Program-made: the position numbers and the translations under genes | The notes under the pieces: model-generated | What the model saw: the letters and a program-made list of their open reading frames with translations, nothing else | The model's database searches: none | Told to the model about the DNA's origin: nothing | Source: Thozetella sp. PMI_491 | Taxonomy: Eukaryota; Ascomycota; Sordariomycetes; Chaetosphaeriales; Chaetosphaeriaceae | Assembly: GCA_021432635.1 (NCBI GenBank) | Contig: MU270039.1 | Location: 310,001-374,000 of the forward strand | Reading direction: 5' to 3' | DNA: 64,000 bases | Shown: positions 34,215-45,125 of the stretch, piece by piece | Position numbering within the stretch: the stretch's first letter is position 1 | Layout: each line of letters starts with the position of its first letter

Positions 34215-36902
34215 ATGGAATACAATTCTGAGGCCGAACGGCCGATCCTCCGAAGTGCCGGGTTTCTCTCTCCACAGAAGGCTCTGCCAAAGTTGTCTCG
34301 TGACTTCGAGCCACTGGAGCTCTCCGCGACTCAGATGCCACGTCTTCTACGTTCCGCATCACTTGCCACGACCATCGAGGCACTGCCGCTGTTAGACGCC
34401 TATTCGATACCGGAGTCTTCTCTTTCACGAGCCGCCATCATCCTAAGCTCTCTCGCTCACGGTTTTGGGTACGAAAAATGTCGATCAGGGCCTAGCGGAC
34501 ACAACAAACCAATCGAGCTGCCAGACACCCTGTTGTCGCTATGGGAGATCGTCTCCTGTCGACTGGGCCGTGGCCTACCGAGGAGGACAATCGAAGATGA
34601 CCTGTTGAACAACTGTAGCATCACGAACGATAATGGTCCACAGCTTTTACTCCCATATTTCGACATTCCGGAAGAGCATATGAGTGCCGGACTACAAGTA
34701 CTCATGGAACACAGATTTGGTGGAGTGCTTAAGGCCATGATGGACATACAAGATCATGTGTCTCGTTTCGCACCGAATTTCATACTTGCGAGAAGTTTCA
34801 GTGCTATAAGCCGAGGGCTGGTAGACTGCATCCAATCATTCTGCGAGATATCGATCGCAAGCTTCGATGGTCCGCGACATTTCGACCCCGTGATATGGGG
34901 CAAGACTTATCCGGAGATTGGACGCCCTATAACCCCGGGAGAGTCTCCAAACAGCGGTGTTAACTCGCCACTTTTCCATGCAATTGACTCATTTATCGGC
35001 TTGGCAGAGCGCGGCGCTGGGGTAGAGCTTTACCGCCAGCAAGTCAAGCGGCGTGGTCTATTGCCGGCACAGATACAAGAGTTGATCCAGAACCTCGAAG
35101 AGACAAGCCGTAAGGTAAAAACGCGAATAGAAAGTAATCCAGAGCCACTCATCGCCAAATCATTCGAAGCTGTCCTTCAAATGTATTGGTGGCTTCTTGA
35201 GAGGCATCGTATGCGAGCTGTTGGCATGACACCAATCGTTCTTGCCTCAGGACGGATGCAAACAGCTGGAGGTGTTCCACGGCTCTCGGGCCATCCACCA
35301 GAGGACATGCTTAACGAACAGCTATACCGCGCAATGATCGCGAGGTTCGGACTTGGCCCACGAATATTTACCGTCGAAGTGGAGTCAAAGACCTTAGTTG
35401 GCAGCAGTACCGCTTGCCTTACCCTCACCGTGCCATGCCCTCTCCCTCTCAAGCCTGGAGATACAATTCAGATATGGCCGCAGATAGTGGATGCCGATTG
35501 CAACCCGCAACAGGGATCAATTGGCCAGAGACTATTTCCCCGCTACTACTCGGTCGCCCTCGTAGCGGAGAACGCCAACCAATCCACACGAGTACTGCTG
35601 ACTATTGCCCTTGGTTCCGGGTCTACAGGTGAATTTCTCTGTACCCTTCCCTCTAAGGTCTTCCTCGGGGCCCGATTAGTACCTAGACCGGAGTTCCAGC
35701 TCCCCGTGGACCATAGCAGTCCGCTGCTTCTTATAGCACAGGGTGCAGGAGTCGGGCCCTTCATGGGGTTCCTTGCCGAGCGATACCAGCTGTCGGAATC
35801 GAAAGGCCAACCAGGGGAAATCATTCTCATCGTTGGGGCCAAGAGGCTAGACAGTGTGCCTTACCTCCCAGCTCTCATCTCTTTCGCTAAGAAACTGCGC
35901 TTGGAGATTCACCTTGCCGTGTCGGACGGGCACAGCTGTGTGATAAGAGGCGACTCGGTGCAGGGCTATGGCGATGCAATCAAAGCATCTGAGGTGCTTT
36001 CAGGATCCTCAAAGTCTATTCGCAACCGCATCATAAACCCACGGGGACATGTATTCGTCAGCGGGAGTGGCGCATTTGGCGAGGATGTTCGCAACACTCT
36101 TGAAATACTGGGTCTGCTGCCACCGGATCATCGCTGCTACCACGACGCCTGCCGTGGCGGCATCCCTCGTATTCCAATTCCTGACCGACAAGTAGCCATA
36201 GAGGAGCTAGCGCAGCACAACTCGCCCTCTAGCTTATGGACAGCCATCGACAATATTGTCTACGATCTTACAAAATTTGCAGGCTATCATCCTGGCGGCT
36301 TCAAGACGCTGATGGAGGTGGCAGGGACCGTGGCCGACCACCGATTCCTTCAGGTTCACTCGTCTGAGACCAACCAGGGGCTACTAAACCGAGTGCGCCC
36401 GTATGCAGTTGGACGCCTGGAACAATGCGGCCAGACAGTCGAGAGAATGCGGATGCTCCGATTAATCGTAAAGCGGCAAAATGCACTGACAAACAGCACG
36501 ACGTTTGGTCCTGGGCGGATTGTCCCGTTCTATATATTCTCAGACAGTCTGTTTGTCTGCATCGACTCGTTTGACGTCATTGCACGGTCAATCAGAGATG
36601 CAGGTCTCGGTTCGGTTCTTCTTGCTAGGCTAGAAGAGACCTTTCTTCTTCTGAACGACGCTTGTTGGGCCTACCTAGCCGCCGGCGCGGACACCATGCT
36701 AGAGGAAAGAGAAGAGAAGGTGCAAAGAGTATATGCCGTGTACTGGGAGATGTGCCACAGCATCTTTGAGAAGATCAAGAGACTCTGCTGCGGCCCAGAG
36801 GCAGGGGCCAGCGAGGAAAATTTTGGCGCCAGGATCTTGAGGTGCCTCGAGTTCAACCTTGAGGAGTTGGCAATGACAGCTGGACCGCTTCACCTTGACT
36901 AG
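34215..36902 (+). CDS. Fusion: indoleamine-dioxygenase-like heme domain + FAD/NAD(P)H reductase + cytochrome b5
   Basis: An 895-residue intronless three-part protein. Residues about 1-375 resemble indoleamine 2,3-dioxygenase (heme-dependent aromatic oxygenase superfamily): an IDO-like N-terminal stretch (LPDTLLSLWEIVSCRLGR near 102), the loop SGVNSPLFHAIDSFIGL (247-263), and His331 in LLERHRMRA as likely proximal heme ligand. Residues about 380-650 are a ferredoxin-reductase-type flavoprotein with FAD motif PRYYS (442-446), nucleotide-binding AQGAGVGPFMGF (508-519) and FVSGSGAFGEDV. Residues about 655-735 are a cytochrome b5 with heme motif HPGG (692-695) and a second His near 715. A helical tail follows. 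Cytochrome b5 is a known reductant of IDO, so the fusion should feed its own heme. The ATG at 34215 is the first in frame. Next to a DMATS gene, tryptophan or an indole is the likely substrate; the reaction (dioxygenation, monooxygenation or other) is open. Confidence 0.88.
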   Translation: MEYNSEAERPILRSAGFLSPQKALPKLSRDFEPLELSATQMPRLLRSASLATTIEALPLLDAYSIPESSLSRAAIILSSLAHGFGYEKCRSGPSGHNKPIELPDTLLSLWEIVSCRLGRGLPRRTIEDDLLNNCSITNDNGPQLLLPYFDIPEEHMSAGLQVLMEHRFGGVLKAMMDIQDHVSRFAPNFILARSFSAISRGLVDCIQSFCEISIASFDGPRHFDPVIWGKTYPEIGRPITPGESPNSGVNSPLFHAIDSFIGLAERGAGVELYRQQVKRRGLLPAQIQELIQNLEETSRKVKTRIESNPEPLIAKSFEAVLQMYWWLLERHRMRAVGMTPIVLASGRMQTAGGVPRLSGHPPEDMLNEQLYRAMIARFGLGPRIFTVEVESKTLVGSSTACLTLTVPCPLPLKPGDTIQIWPQIVDADCNPQQGSIGQRLFPRYYSVALVAENANQSTRVLLTIALGSGSTGEFLCTLPSKVFLGARLVPRPEFQLPVDHSSPLLLIAQGAGVGPFMGFLAERYQLSESKGQPGEIILIVGAKRLDSVPYLPALISFAKKLRLEIHLAVSDGHSCVIRGDSVQGYGDAIKASEVLSGSSKSIRNRIINPRGHVFVSGSGAFGEDVRNTLEILGLLPPDHRCYHDACRGGIPRIPIPDRQVAIEELAQHNSPSSLWTAIDNIVYDLTKFAGYHPGGFKTLMEVAGTVADHRFLQVHSSETNQGLLNRVRPYAVGRLEQCGQTVERMRMLRLIVKRQNALTNSTTFGPGRIVPFYIFSDSLFVCIDSFDVIARSIRDAGLGSVLLARLEETFLLLNDACWAYLAAGADTMLEEREEKVQRVYAVYWEMCHSIFEKIKRLCCGPEAGASEENFGARILRCLEFNLEELAMTAGPLHLD

Positions 36903-37460
36903 CTGGCGACGGGGGCGATCCGCACACCTTGAGCCGGGATGTTTCAGTCGACGTCGATGAGGCTTATTATCGTTATGATAATATGACGAGATGACTCTGC
37001 CTAGCACGGTAGAATACTTCCCTAGGTAATCTCCAAAGACTAAGCTTGAGTTGGCTACAGTGCCGCAATAGTGTGTAGTGTGCCTAAGTTTTTGCTTTCT
37101 ACCCCTGCAAATGTGGGTACCGGCGGCTGGCCTAGTGCAAGGCACCCGCACTTCGCCCGTGGTAGGCTCTCCGGCCGCAGGGTGCCTTGCCTAGCCCCAC
37201 TCAAACCTCATCAATACTCCGCCCGTCTCTCCTTAGCCTGATTTTTTTTCACTTTCCCGCCGGTCCTAGGAACTTTGTATCCTGTTCAATAGATATATGA
37301 TGATGGGATAGGGAGCGGTTGCTGCAACTACTTCCGAGAAACCCTGAACTCAGGAATCCGAGGATTAACCGGGCCAAGAAAGTGGTCAGACCTTCATCTG
37401 CTCTTGGCTAGGCGCCTGGAACTCCGCGTGGACACCAACCGTCATCGCGGTGACGCGGAA
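36903..37460. other. Intergenic region
   Basis: About 560 bp, same-strand gap before the DUF4246 gene. No supported feature. Confidence 0.4.
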
Positions 37461-40082
37461 ATGTTGGGCCCTATTCTGCGTCCCGCCTTGGCTGCTCATC
37501 GGCGAATCCCATCTTTTTTTCGCCCAGTTGCGATGGCGGCTGCTGCGTCGAGGCCTTTGTACTCATATCCGGGCGCTGGCGTCCCACTGCGAGTTTACCC
37601 CGATGATTTGTATCCCAGGAGCAACAACTACCCAATTGGGGCTCACCCCAATTGCTGGGGCGCCTGTTCAGAGCTGCTGACTATCCGGGAGGTGGCCATG
37701 ATGGTTCTCATGGATAAATTGACAGACAAGCAAAATTGGCCCGAGAAGATTTTCGATGATGCCATCGTCGCGAAGTGGCTCCGGGAGGCCATGGGGCAGC
37801 CAGAAGACGAGCTTTATCGCCAGATCACCGACGGAAAGAACGAAACGGGAATTGAACAGTTCAACATGCCGAACAAGATCCCCCAGCCTGGTGGCCGGAT
37901 TCTTTCCGAGAAAGCCTTCCACTACGTAGGTCGCTTACTGGAACCCCAGCCGCCATCTGGCCATTATTGACAGTAGTGATAGTGCATCGAGGAGTTAAGA
38001 AGCAAGGTGGATCAGTTTAAGAATACGAATCTTGTTCGAGTATTTGACACATCAAGGGGAGTTATAGTCAAGTCCGACACAGTCGTGGCTCCCCAGCTCC
38101 ACAGCGATCTGAAGGCCGCCTTTCACAGACTCATCGAGGATCAATCTGGGAATGTCGACTGGCACCCGCGTAGCAATGATGTGGTGCGGAACCTAGTCCA
38201 TCCCTCGATGTATCCTCTCATATACGGTACGTCTGTCTCGTTGCCTATGCCGAAGGGAATCGCTACTTATTTTGTCTCCTGCTTCCCTCCTCGTCATATG
38301 CCGATGGTTTATCCTGTCTTTGACCCCGACTTGGCGATATCCTATACATCCGAAGGCAATTTTACTTACTCTTACCGATAGGCCGTTCTGCGTATCTTAA
38401 GCATGAATCTGTAGGCGTGGAAGACGCGGTTGATCGGTGGGCCGGGTTGGGCGAAGTTCTACCCAAAGAGGAGAAAGACTCCGAGCCAGCCGACGCCTAT
38501 TCCCATCTCTTCAGTCCTAGATATAGGCCTGGAGGCTCAGAAATCCCCCCCAACTATTGGTCCGAAACTTACCAGTGGCTACCTGCAAATTTGGCAATTC
38601 AGCAGGACGGCACAGTTCGATTCACCAGTTACATCAACGGCCTACATCCCAGAAAATACCCGGAGATATATGGTACCATCGAAAAGCTCATAGACGTGGC
38701 CATCCCCGCCTGGGATCGCTGTCTCTCTGAAGACCCGAGTGACGAGCGCGTGGGTTACGGACGCACCCGGCCCAGAGTCAGCTTGCCAGATGAGGTGGAT
38801 GACGAAACCGATGCGCTCTGGGAACCGATAGATCAGGCATTGGCAAGGAGCCAGATCGAGCCTAGTCTTGATGATCTTCTTTCCATCGCACAGGACGAAG
38901 ACTGCCGCGAGAGACTAGGTCCAGAGGCCGCAGATCTGGATGACAGAGGGATTTTAGAGGATCCTGCGAAGCGGAAGCAGATAACAGCACTCTTGCAGAA
39001 GCACTACGGCGAAGAGATAAAAAGATGGATCTGGACGGAGATCCGAGAACCTGTTATTCCGGAACCAAACGAATTTTCGCCAGACAACATCAACTACTCG
39101 CATGTTGAGAATATTCGAGAGAAGTTCCGTGAGACAGGCTTGCAAGTCATTGTCAAGATGGCCACCATAGAGCTCACTCCCGAAAAGCCCGAGTTCCCAG
39201 TCGGGGGCTGGCACGTGAGTTATACCACCGTCTACCTACCGGAAGTGATAATTAAACGAGAACTTGCTAACCCCGTCATCCTGGTCAAGATTGAGGGGAT
39301 GATGAATGAACAAATTTGCGCTACAGCATTGTACTACCTTGACAGCGAGAATGTGACCACTAGCCAGCTGGCGTTCCGGATGCAGACGTCGTATGACCAG
39401 TGGGATTTGCAGATAAAGGCTGGCCAGGACGCGTATAATTGGCTGGAAAGGGTGCATGGGACAGCGCTCGGTCCGGCTGGAGGCTTGACAGATTCGTGTC
39501 TTCAAAACTATGGAAGTGTGGAAACGCGGCAAGGCCGTCTGCTAGTATTCCCCAATACCTTGTGAGTGTCGATGTGGCCCCATCTATTGCATGCAGCCCG
39601 ACAAAGACATTAACGGATATAACTCTCTTCGCTCGTACAGCCACCATCGAGTATCCTCCTTCCGATTGCAAGATCCCACAAAACCCGGCCACCGCCGCTT
39701 CATCGCGCTGTGGCTAATCGACCCGCACCGACGTATTATATCGACGGCCAACGTGCCACCGCAACAGATGGACTGGTGGGCCGAAGCTGTGGCAGCCGGG
39801 CATGTTGATCTTGAAAAAATGAACTTGTCGCCGGATGTACTACAGGCTATTCGAGAGTATCGGGAAACTCGAGGCCGCGCCGAGGAGGAGGAGGGGATCC
39901 GCGGCGACTCAGTCAAGGATCTGATGACGATGCTAAGGGACAAGAACCTGGTCCCCAAAGGACTCATAGATGTCGAAGAGGCAAAAGACCACCGCCTAAA
40001 GTTGATGGATGAGCGTAGCCGCTTTCACGAGTCATCAGAGGGTCACTGGGCTCAGATGGACTACTCATTTTGCGAGCACTAG
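37461..40082 (+). CDS. DUF4246-domain protein, possible Fe(II)/2-oxoglutarate-type oxygenase
   Basis: Five exons (37461-37925, 37983-38226, 38382-39214, 39290-39561, 39641-40082) give 751 residues, in the usual range of fungal DUF4246 proteins. Conserved blocks are LVHPSMYPLIYGRS, YQWLPANLAIQQDGTVRFTSYINGLHP (shown here in part only as family landmark), the spliced GGWHIEGMMNEQICATALYY, RLLVFPNTFHHRV and TKPGHRRFIALWLIDPHR. The two splice joins that create WHIE and the HHRV segment place an H-x-E and a distal His, a layout like the facial triad of 2-oxoglutarate oxygenases; this assignment is inference. ATGs at 37461 and 37533 are both possible starts. It follows the heme-reductase fusion on the same strand and may act in the same pathway, or be an unrelated housekeeping neighbour. 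Confidence 0.85.
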
Positions 40083-40463
40083 GCAGGTTCCAAGGATCTA
40101 AGTTGTGCACGGTATTTTGCACTTTGGGTCAGTAGAGGGATAGCTGTGTTGTACGTATATCAGATTCACTAGAAAATCGTCGTTCGTTTATAAAGGATAG
40201 GTTTCTAGGCAGTAATTGGAGCTCTTTCGACCTATTTGGGACTGTTCCACAGTTTAGAGTCAAGGATCGGTTCCGAATGGCTCGAGAGCACGGATCGTCG
40301 TTGACTTGGCTCCTCCCGCTACCACTAGCCCGGGATCCGCTTACTGCAGTGTGCAAGACACGAAAGTTAGTGCTGCAGTTTAAGCCCTTCTAGGAAGTAA
40401 GATCGCAATATATATTCTACTGGGTATTGATCGAGAGAGAGAGCGTATGAGGCGTTACGCCTG
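40083..40463. other. Intergenic, convergent 3' ends
   Basis: About 380 bp; no supported feature. Confidence 0.4.
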
Positions 40464-41210
40464 CTAAACCGCGTCTGCCACGCTCAGTAAATCCTCCTCT
40501 GCACCATCAACCTCGTCTCGGTACCTTGTCGTGTCTATGCCGTCTTCTGTACCATCACCCTCATCTTGATACCTCGTCGCGTCTATGCCGTTTTCTTCAT
40601 CCAAGGAGATGGATCCCAGAAGTTGAAGGTGCTTACGATCCTCCCTCAGCATCATCAAGTCGCCGACAATAGTCGCAGCTGCCGTGATGCTATAAAGCTG
40701 GCGTTAACAAGCAGTAAGGGAGTCGGGAATAGATATCGCTTACGCTGCAAGGATTGCTACAACAGCTGCAAAAAGATACCCCCAGTATACAGGGGCCCAG
40801 TCGCCGAGTGCGATTCCCCAATATATATAAAATGCAGACAGTACACAGTCGGCCACGATAATCAAGACTGATCCCACGCAACTCCCAATTGTAAGCATCT
40901 TCGTCTGGAAGTATCGGTTCTCCATAAGATCGGTGCGATCTTTCCGCTGGAGATCCTGCAATTTTGTAAATATTTCCTTGTGGCTGGAAGCTCCCATCGC
41001 ACCCTAAGGCGGGCGGCCGTTAGCAACTTCCCCGGCGAGTGTCCTTCTGTCACCGGGTTTGCCTGAACTTACCAGCCCGAACCCGAAAAAGCATACGATC
41101 GGGTGTCCATTGAAGCCCATCGAGAACAAGATGAAGCTCGTTACGCATAGCAGTCCATGTGCACCGATGCACACCGTGTGCGGCGCCTGCCAGTATAGAG
41201 GGTTCGCCAT
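40464..41210 (-). CDS. Small multi-pass membrane protein with repeated acidic tail
   Basis: Three exons (41210-41073, 41003-40744, 40689-40464) give 207 residues. I do not recognise the family. Hydrophobic helices lie near residues 14-45 (HGLLCVTSFILFSMGF), 88-110 (IGSCVGSVLIIVADCVLSAF) and 113-145 (two close segments spanning the second splice join). The C-terminal tail holds two copies of a 16-residue acidic unit, GIDATRYQDEGDGTED and GIDTTRYRDEVDGAEE. Similar small membrane proteins occur near fungal metabolite clusters, but no role can be assigned. Confidence 0.7.
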
Positions 41211-41636
41211 GTTTATTGTGATGCCGCTCTCGGGTTTGCTCGCTCTCCTGTAATCTGGTAAGCAGGACGACCTTTCCATGAGGCAAATGGCCGCCTTAAG
41301 AGGACGGCAGGACGGGTCCGATGAAGCCGACGCCGTGCTGTGCCGCAAAACGCGTTCACCCCTGCAGGATGAGGCTGAGTCCTCAGCAAATCAGGCTTCA
41401 GCTTCGCATGCCAAGCCCCTTCATTTTTAGGCACTCAGCCACCAACATACCACCCTCAGCCGCTTTGCTGTGAAGGGAGAGGGAGGGGAGGAGTCTCAAA
41501 ATGGCGGGGCTTAACTTCTGTAGTTGACCAAGAAAGGCCTGCTGCCGCAGCCAAGCAGTTTGCCGGTTCGACTCCGCAGAGCTCGCCGCCCAAGACGTGA
41601 TCAAACACCTAATCACGAGACGATGCCAAGGAAATC
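41211..41636. promoter_or_regulatory. Divergent promoter, membrane protein / HET protein
   Basis: About 430 bp between divergent genes; no specific motif assigned. Confidence 0.35.
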
Positions 41637-43724
41637 ATGAATGTCGCAAAATGGCTTTACGGCTCAGCGCAGGAGCCTCGCCGGGCCGAGTCAAAACTCC
41701 CAGACTTCTGCAAGCTGCGCCGAAATGCCGACATGGTTGACATTTGCTACGGGTGCACGTTGGTGGAAACCTTATTCGAGGGATATAAAGACGATGTCAT
41801 TCGTGGACAAGCGAGGGCTCAGTATTCTCGCCTCTTTCATTCCAGTTTCCAAGAGCTTGACACCTGCGCCCAACGGTGCTTGACTTGCCGTGTCTTCCGA
41901 CAAGCCCTGCTGCTCCGACAGCTCACCACCAACGAAGTATCGGCTCTTAAAGTGGGAGAAGGGAACGGGAAAAATGACAGCTCAGATGAGGTTGCGCAGC
42001 CAGGTGCACTCGTCGCCGTGTTTGCCGCGCCTCGCAACACCGGCCGGGAACCCACCCTCCACGTGCGCATCCGTGGGGAGGCCGAGAGAAACGGACGGCA
42101 GAGAATGTCTGCAGATATCATGTGCACAAGTCCCAGCCGGTATGTCCGAAACCAACCGAGACTCAGCCGAGATTCGTCCTCCTCCGCGATCTTCGGAGAG
42201 ATTCAGAGTTGGCTGAGCAACTGCACATTACAACATACCGAATGCAGCAATCTTCGCTGGTCCAATGGCGTCCCGACCAGGCTGATACGAATCAAGTCGG
42301 CCACCGAGGCCGTATTGGTCTCATCCGTTCAAGAGCCGACGAAATATGTTGCCCTGAGCTACTGCTGGGGCCAACCGTCGTCAGACGAAGAACTCGCAAT
42401 TGTAACAAATGGCAGCACGACCAAGGATAATGTTGTTCAGCGCCATGCAGGATTCTCTCGAGCCGATCTCCCCGCGACGATTCGAGATGCCGTGACATTT
42501 GCGGAGAGAATCGGGGTCAAGCACTTATGGGTCGACTCCGTCTGCATCGTCCAAGATGACGGGGAAGACTGGGCTAGAGAATCGGCCCTGATGCATTCAG
42601 TGTATGGAAATTCTTACGTTACACTCTGCGTCTCGTCCAACGACACAGCAACGGCGCCGATCTTCCAAGACCGTGAGGCCTGGTCACCTGTTGTCCGGGA
42701 CTGCAAGCTTGACTCCTTCTTCATATCCTGCTCCGGCTTGCCGCTTGATGAGCTCCGGCGCCACTCGCCCCTCTCCCGACGGGCTTGGACTCTGCAGGAG
42801 GAATCGCTGTCCCCGCGTGTGCTCTACTGGTCTTTAAATCGCGTGTATTGGTCCTGCTCGCGATCCTCTCGCATGGAAGGGCTAGCGCGGGAATTGCCGA
42901 CGACCCCCGGCGCCCAAGACTTTATAACTTCCTGCCGAGACGACCGTGGCTCGCTGCATGAGGACTGGCTAAAGGTTGTCGAAAACTATGCAAAACGAAG
43001 CCTGACTCACGAGAGCGACCGTTTTCTTGCACTATCGGGGCTGGCCACGAGACTTAGTCTTGCCCGAGGCGAAGACATCTACCTGGGAGGTCTCTGGCGG
43101 AGCCAGTTTGCACGGGATTTATCCTGGTCTCTGCTTCCATCGCAGCCGGCAATGAGCAGCCAGTATATGGCAGGGATAGCCCCTTCATGGTCTTGGGCCT
43201 CGCTCCCAACAGAGACCGCCATTCATTGGGTGCAAGGCTTCACGCCCGCACCGTCCTTTCGGCTGATCTGCAAACACCAGTCAGAGAAGCCTGGGGGCCC
43301 AGTCGATGCAATAATTGAGGGCTCCAAGGTAAAATCAGTCCATGTAGTGGGCCGAGTGCGCCCCCTTTTCGTCTTTGGCAGCCAAAGAAAGGCCTGGTCC
43401 AGCATTAGCAGACGCAACGGCACGCAGGAAGTGTTTGACTTAGACCCCGAGCGTAATGTATACTCGGTAGACGCTGAGACTGGGCGCATTTTAGCGTATG
43501 AGTCTCGAAAGAAGGAGGTGATGGGCCAGCTTGACTACGAAGAAGATGCTAGGATGATCGATATTGTAGAGATGGATATTTATTGCTTGGAGATTGGCCA
43601 ATCTGTCATGCTGCTCTTACAGCCACTTGAACCGGGCCTGGTATACAAACGTATTGGAATCTCCACAGATTACCGGCTTCAGTTTTTCGCGGGGACCCCG
43701 ACAGAGGGGATAGAGCTTCGTTGA
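41637..43724 (+). CDS. HET-domain (heterokaryon incompatibility) protein
   Basis: A 695-residue intronless HET protein. HET domains drive cell death after non-self recognition in filamentous fungi and share distant ancestry with TIR-type domains. The three hallmark blocks are visible: YVALSYCWG (about residue 236), DAVTFAERIGVKHLWVDSVC followed by IVQDD (about 285-310), and SRRAWTLQEESLSPRVLYW (about 380). The N-terminal 200 residues are Cys-rich in places (CLTCRVF) and the C-terminal part has the usual variable region with SWSWASL. No STAND or repeat domain is attached. The ATG at 41637 begins a conserved-looking N-terminus. Probably a stand-alone recognition or signalling member of a large family. 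Confidence 0.93.
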   Translation: MNVAKWLYGSAQEPRRAESKLPDFCKLRRNADMVDICYGCTLVETLFEGYKDDVIRGQARAQYSRLFHSSFQELDTCAQRCLTCRVFRQALLLRQLTTNEVSALKVGEGNGKNDSSDEVAQPGALVAVFAAPRNTGREPTLHVRIRGEAERNGRQRMSADIMCTSPSRYVRNQPRLSRDSSSSAIFGEIQSWLSNCTLQHTECSNLRWSNGVPTRLIRIKSATEAVLVSSVQEPTKYVALSYCWGQPSSDEELAIVTNGSTTKDNVVQRHAGFSRADLPATIRDAVTFAERIGVKHLWVDSVCIVQDDGEDWARESALMHSVYGNSYVTLCVSSNDTATAPIFQDREAWSPVVRDCKLDSFFISCSGLPLDELRRHSPLSRRAWTLQEESLSPRVLYWSLNRVYWSCSRSSRMEGLARELPTTPGAQDFITSCRDDRGSLHEDWLKVVENYAKRSLTHESDRFLALSGLATRLSLARGEDIYLGGLWRSQFARDLSWSLLPSQPAMSSQYMAGIAPSWSWASLPTETAIHWVQGFTPAPSFRLICKHQSEKPGGPVDAIIEGSKVKSVHVVGRVRPLFVFGSQRKAWSSISRRNGTQEVFDLDPERNVYSVDAETGRILAYESRKKEVMGQLDYEEDARMIDIVEMDIYCLEIGQSVMLLLQPLEPGLVYKRIGISTDYRLQFFAGTPTEGIELR

Positions 43725-45125
43725 CTATGCAGAGAGAAATTGGAAGTATACTACGCAAATATAAATTTTAAAACTCATCATCAGATCAGTCGGCCATATA
43801 CCCTCACATCAGCACTTCGGCCCCCTGCCAAGAGGGAATCTATATGAAAATTGCACATTAATGCACATTAATAAAAATAATCTATGCCGTCCCCAATACC
43901 GCCCAGTATCCACGCCCACGCATCGCTACCCCTGGGGTATCCTGCGGGCTCCTAGCTCCTTGCTTCGTAGTGAGTCGAGCGTGGATGTATCGCCACGACG
44001 AATACTACCTTGCCGTAAATAGCCTCGCAGATGCCGTCTTCCGAGAGTCCCTTGGTTCTCCGAGGTTTATTGGCAGCATTCCTCCTGCGGATAACCTAAC
44101 TCGATGCCGAATGTTACCTCCATCGCTTTGGCCAGCCCCTCATTCCGTGCACATCTACGGTAATTATTGCATCAAGAATGCAGAAGAAAACGAGCTGAGG
44201 CGGAGGCGTACGCATGGGACTAAAATATAGCGAATTGTGTGGTGCGGGCTTTCCTTTTGATGGCACTCTAAGGGAGTGGAACTAGTTTTGTGGCTGCTCT
44301 GCTTCTTTACGCTGTCTACCACTTATTATGCAGTAGGAAACTAAAGATACGAATCCTCGTAAACTACTTAAATATCAGGTGACATGCTAGCTCGTATACC
44401 TGCCTATGTCCGAAAATGGAAGGGAGCTAGGTAAATGTGAGCCTTCGGGCATCGGAGCGACTCAGCCGTCCCCTCTTCACCGTACCACCGGAGGGTTTCA
44501 CTGCGTCTTTTAACGAAGCGACCGCAGCGCAATTTCACGATCCACCCTAACCCTTACGTTACTATAGGCACCGCAAGTTCTCCTCTCTGGGCCGTCGCAC
44601 GAGCTGAAGCAAATATTGATACGCAATGCCACGCTGGTAAGTGCACGATGGAACCGATTGGATTACCAAAGTTCAACCAGTGACTAACAGAATCCGTTCC
44701 GACTATTCACAGAAAGACTTCGGAACGCTGATTGGGCGGCGTTTCGCTAACAGCTCCAGTCCCCTTTCTCAACGTAAGATCTCATCACAGAGTCGTGAAC
44801 TCTATCACACCTAGGTCTAGCATCTGATAGGTATTCCAGTCTTCACTTGGTTGGTTTTCGACTGGACTAGATGGGGTGTTCATTGCGAGAATCCAGCTCT
44901 CGACGCCGATGAACGGACGCCATCGCAAGCAGGAATTAGTGGGAAGATGAGAGGGATGAAGCAGTTCCTCAAGTATAAAAGCAGGCAGAATCTCTCCCTC
45001 TGTCGAGATTATCATTTCCACATCACTTTCACATCAAACTCCGAGACTTCAAGACTATCCGGCACTTCATTCACCTGCGAACCTCTACAAACTTGTATCC
45101 ACTTTCATACAAACTATTCGTCACC
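43725..45125. other. Intergenic region (1.4 kb)
   Basis: No supported gene. A tandem duplication of GCACATTAAT lies near 43,853-43,873. The right end is the promoter of the small secreted protein and holds its TATA box. Confidence 0.4.
44974..44980 (+). promoter_or_regulatory. TATA box of small secreted protein gene
   Basis: TATAAAA sits 152 bp upstream of the ATG at 45126. Confidence 0.45.

Noticed and set aside
41555-41585. GGTTCGACTCC resembling a tRNA T-loop
   Set aside because: No matching T-stem, anticodon arm or acceptor stem could be paired around it.
43970-44230. 86-codon plus-strand open frame
   Set aside because: Starts with a non-ATG codon and shows no signal, domain or codon pattern.
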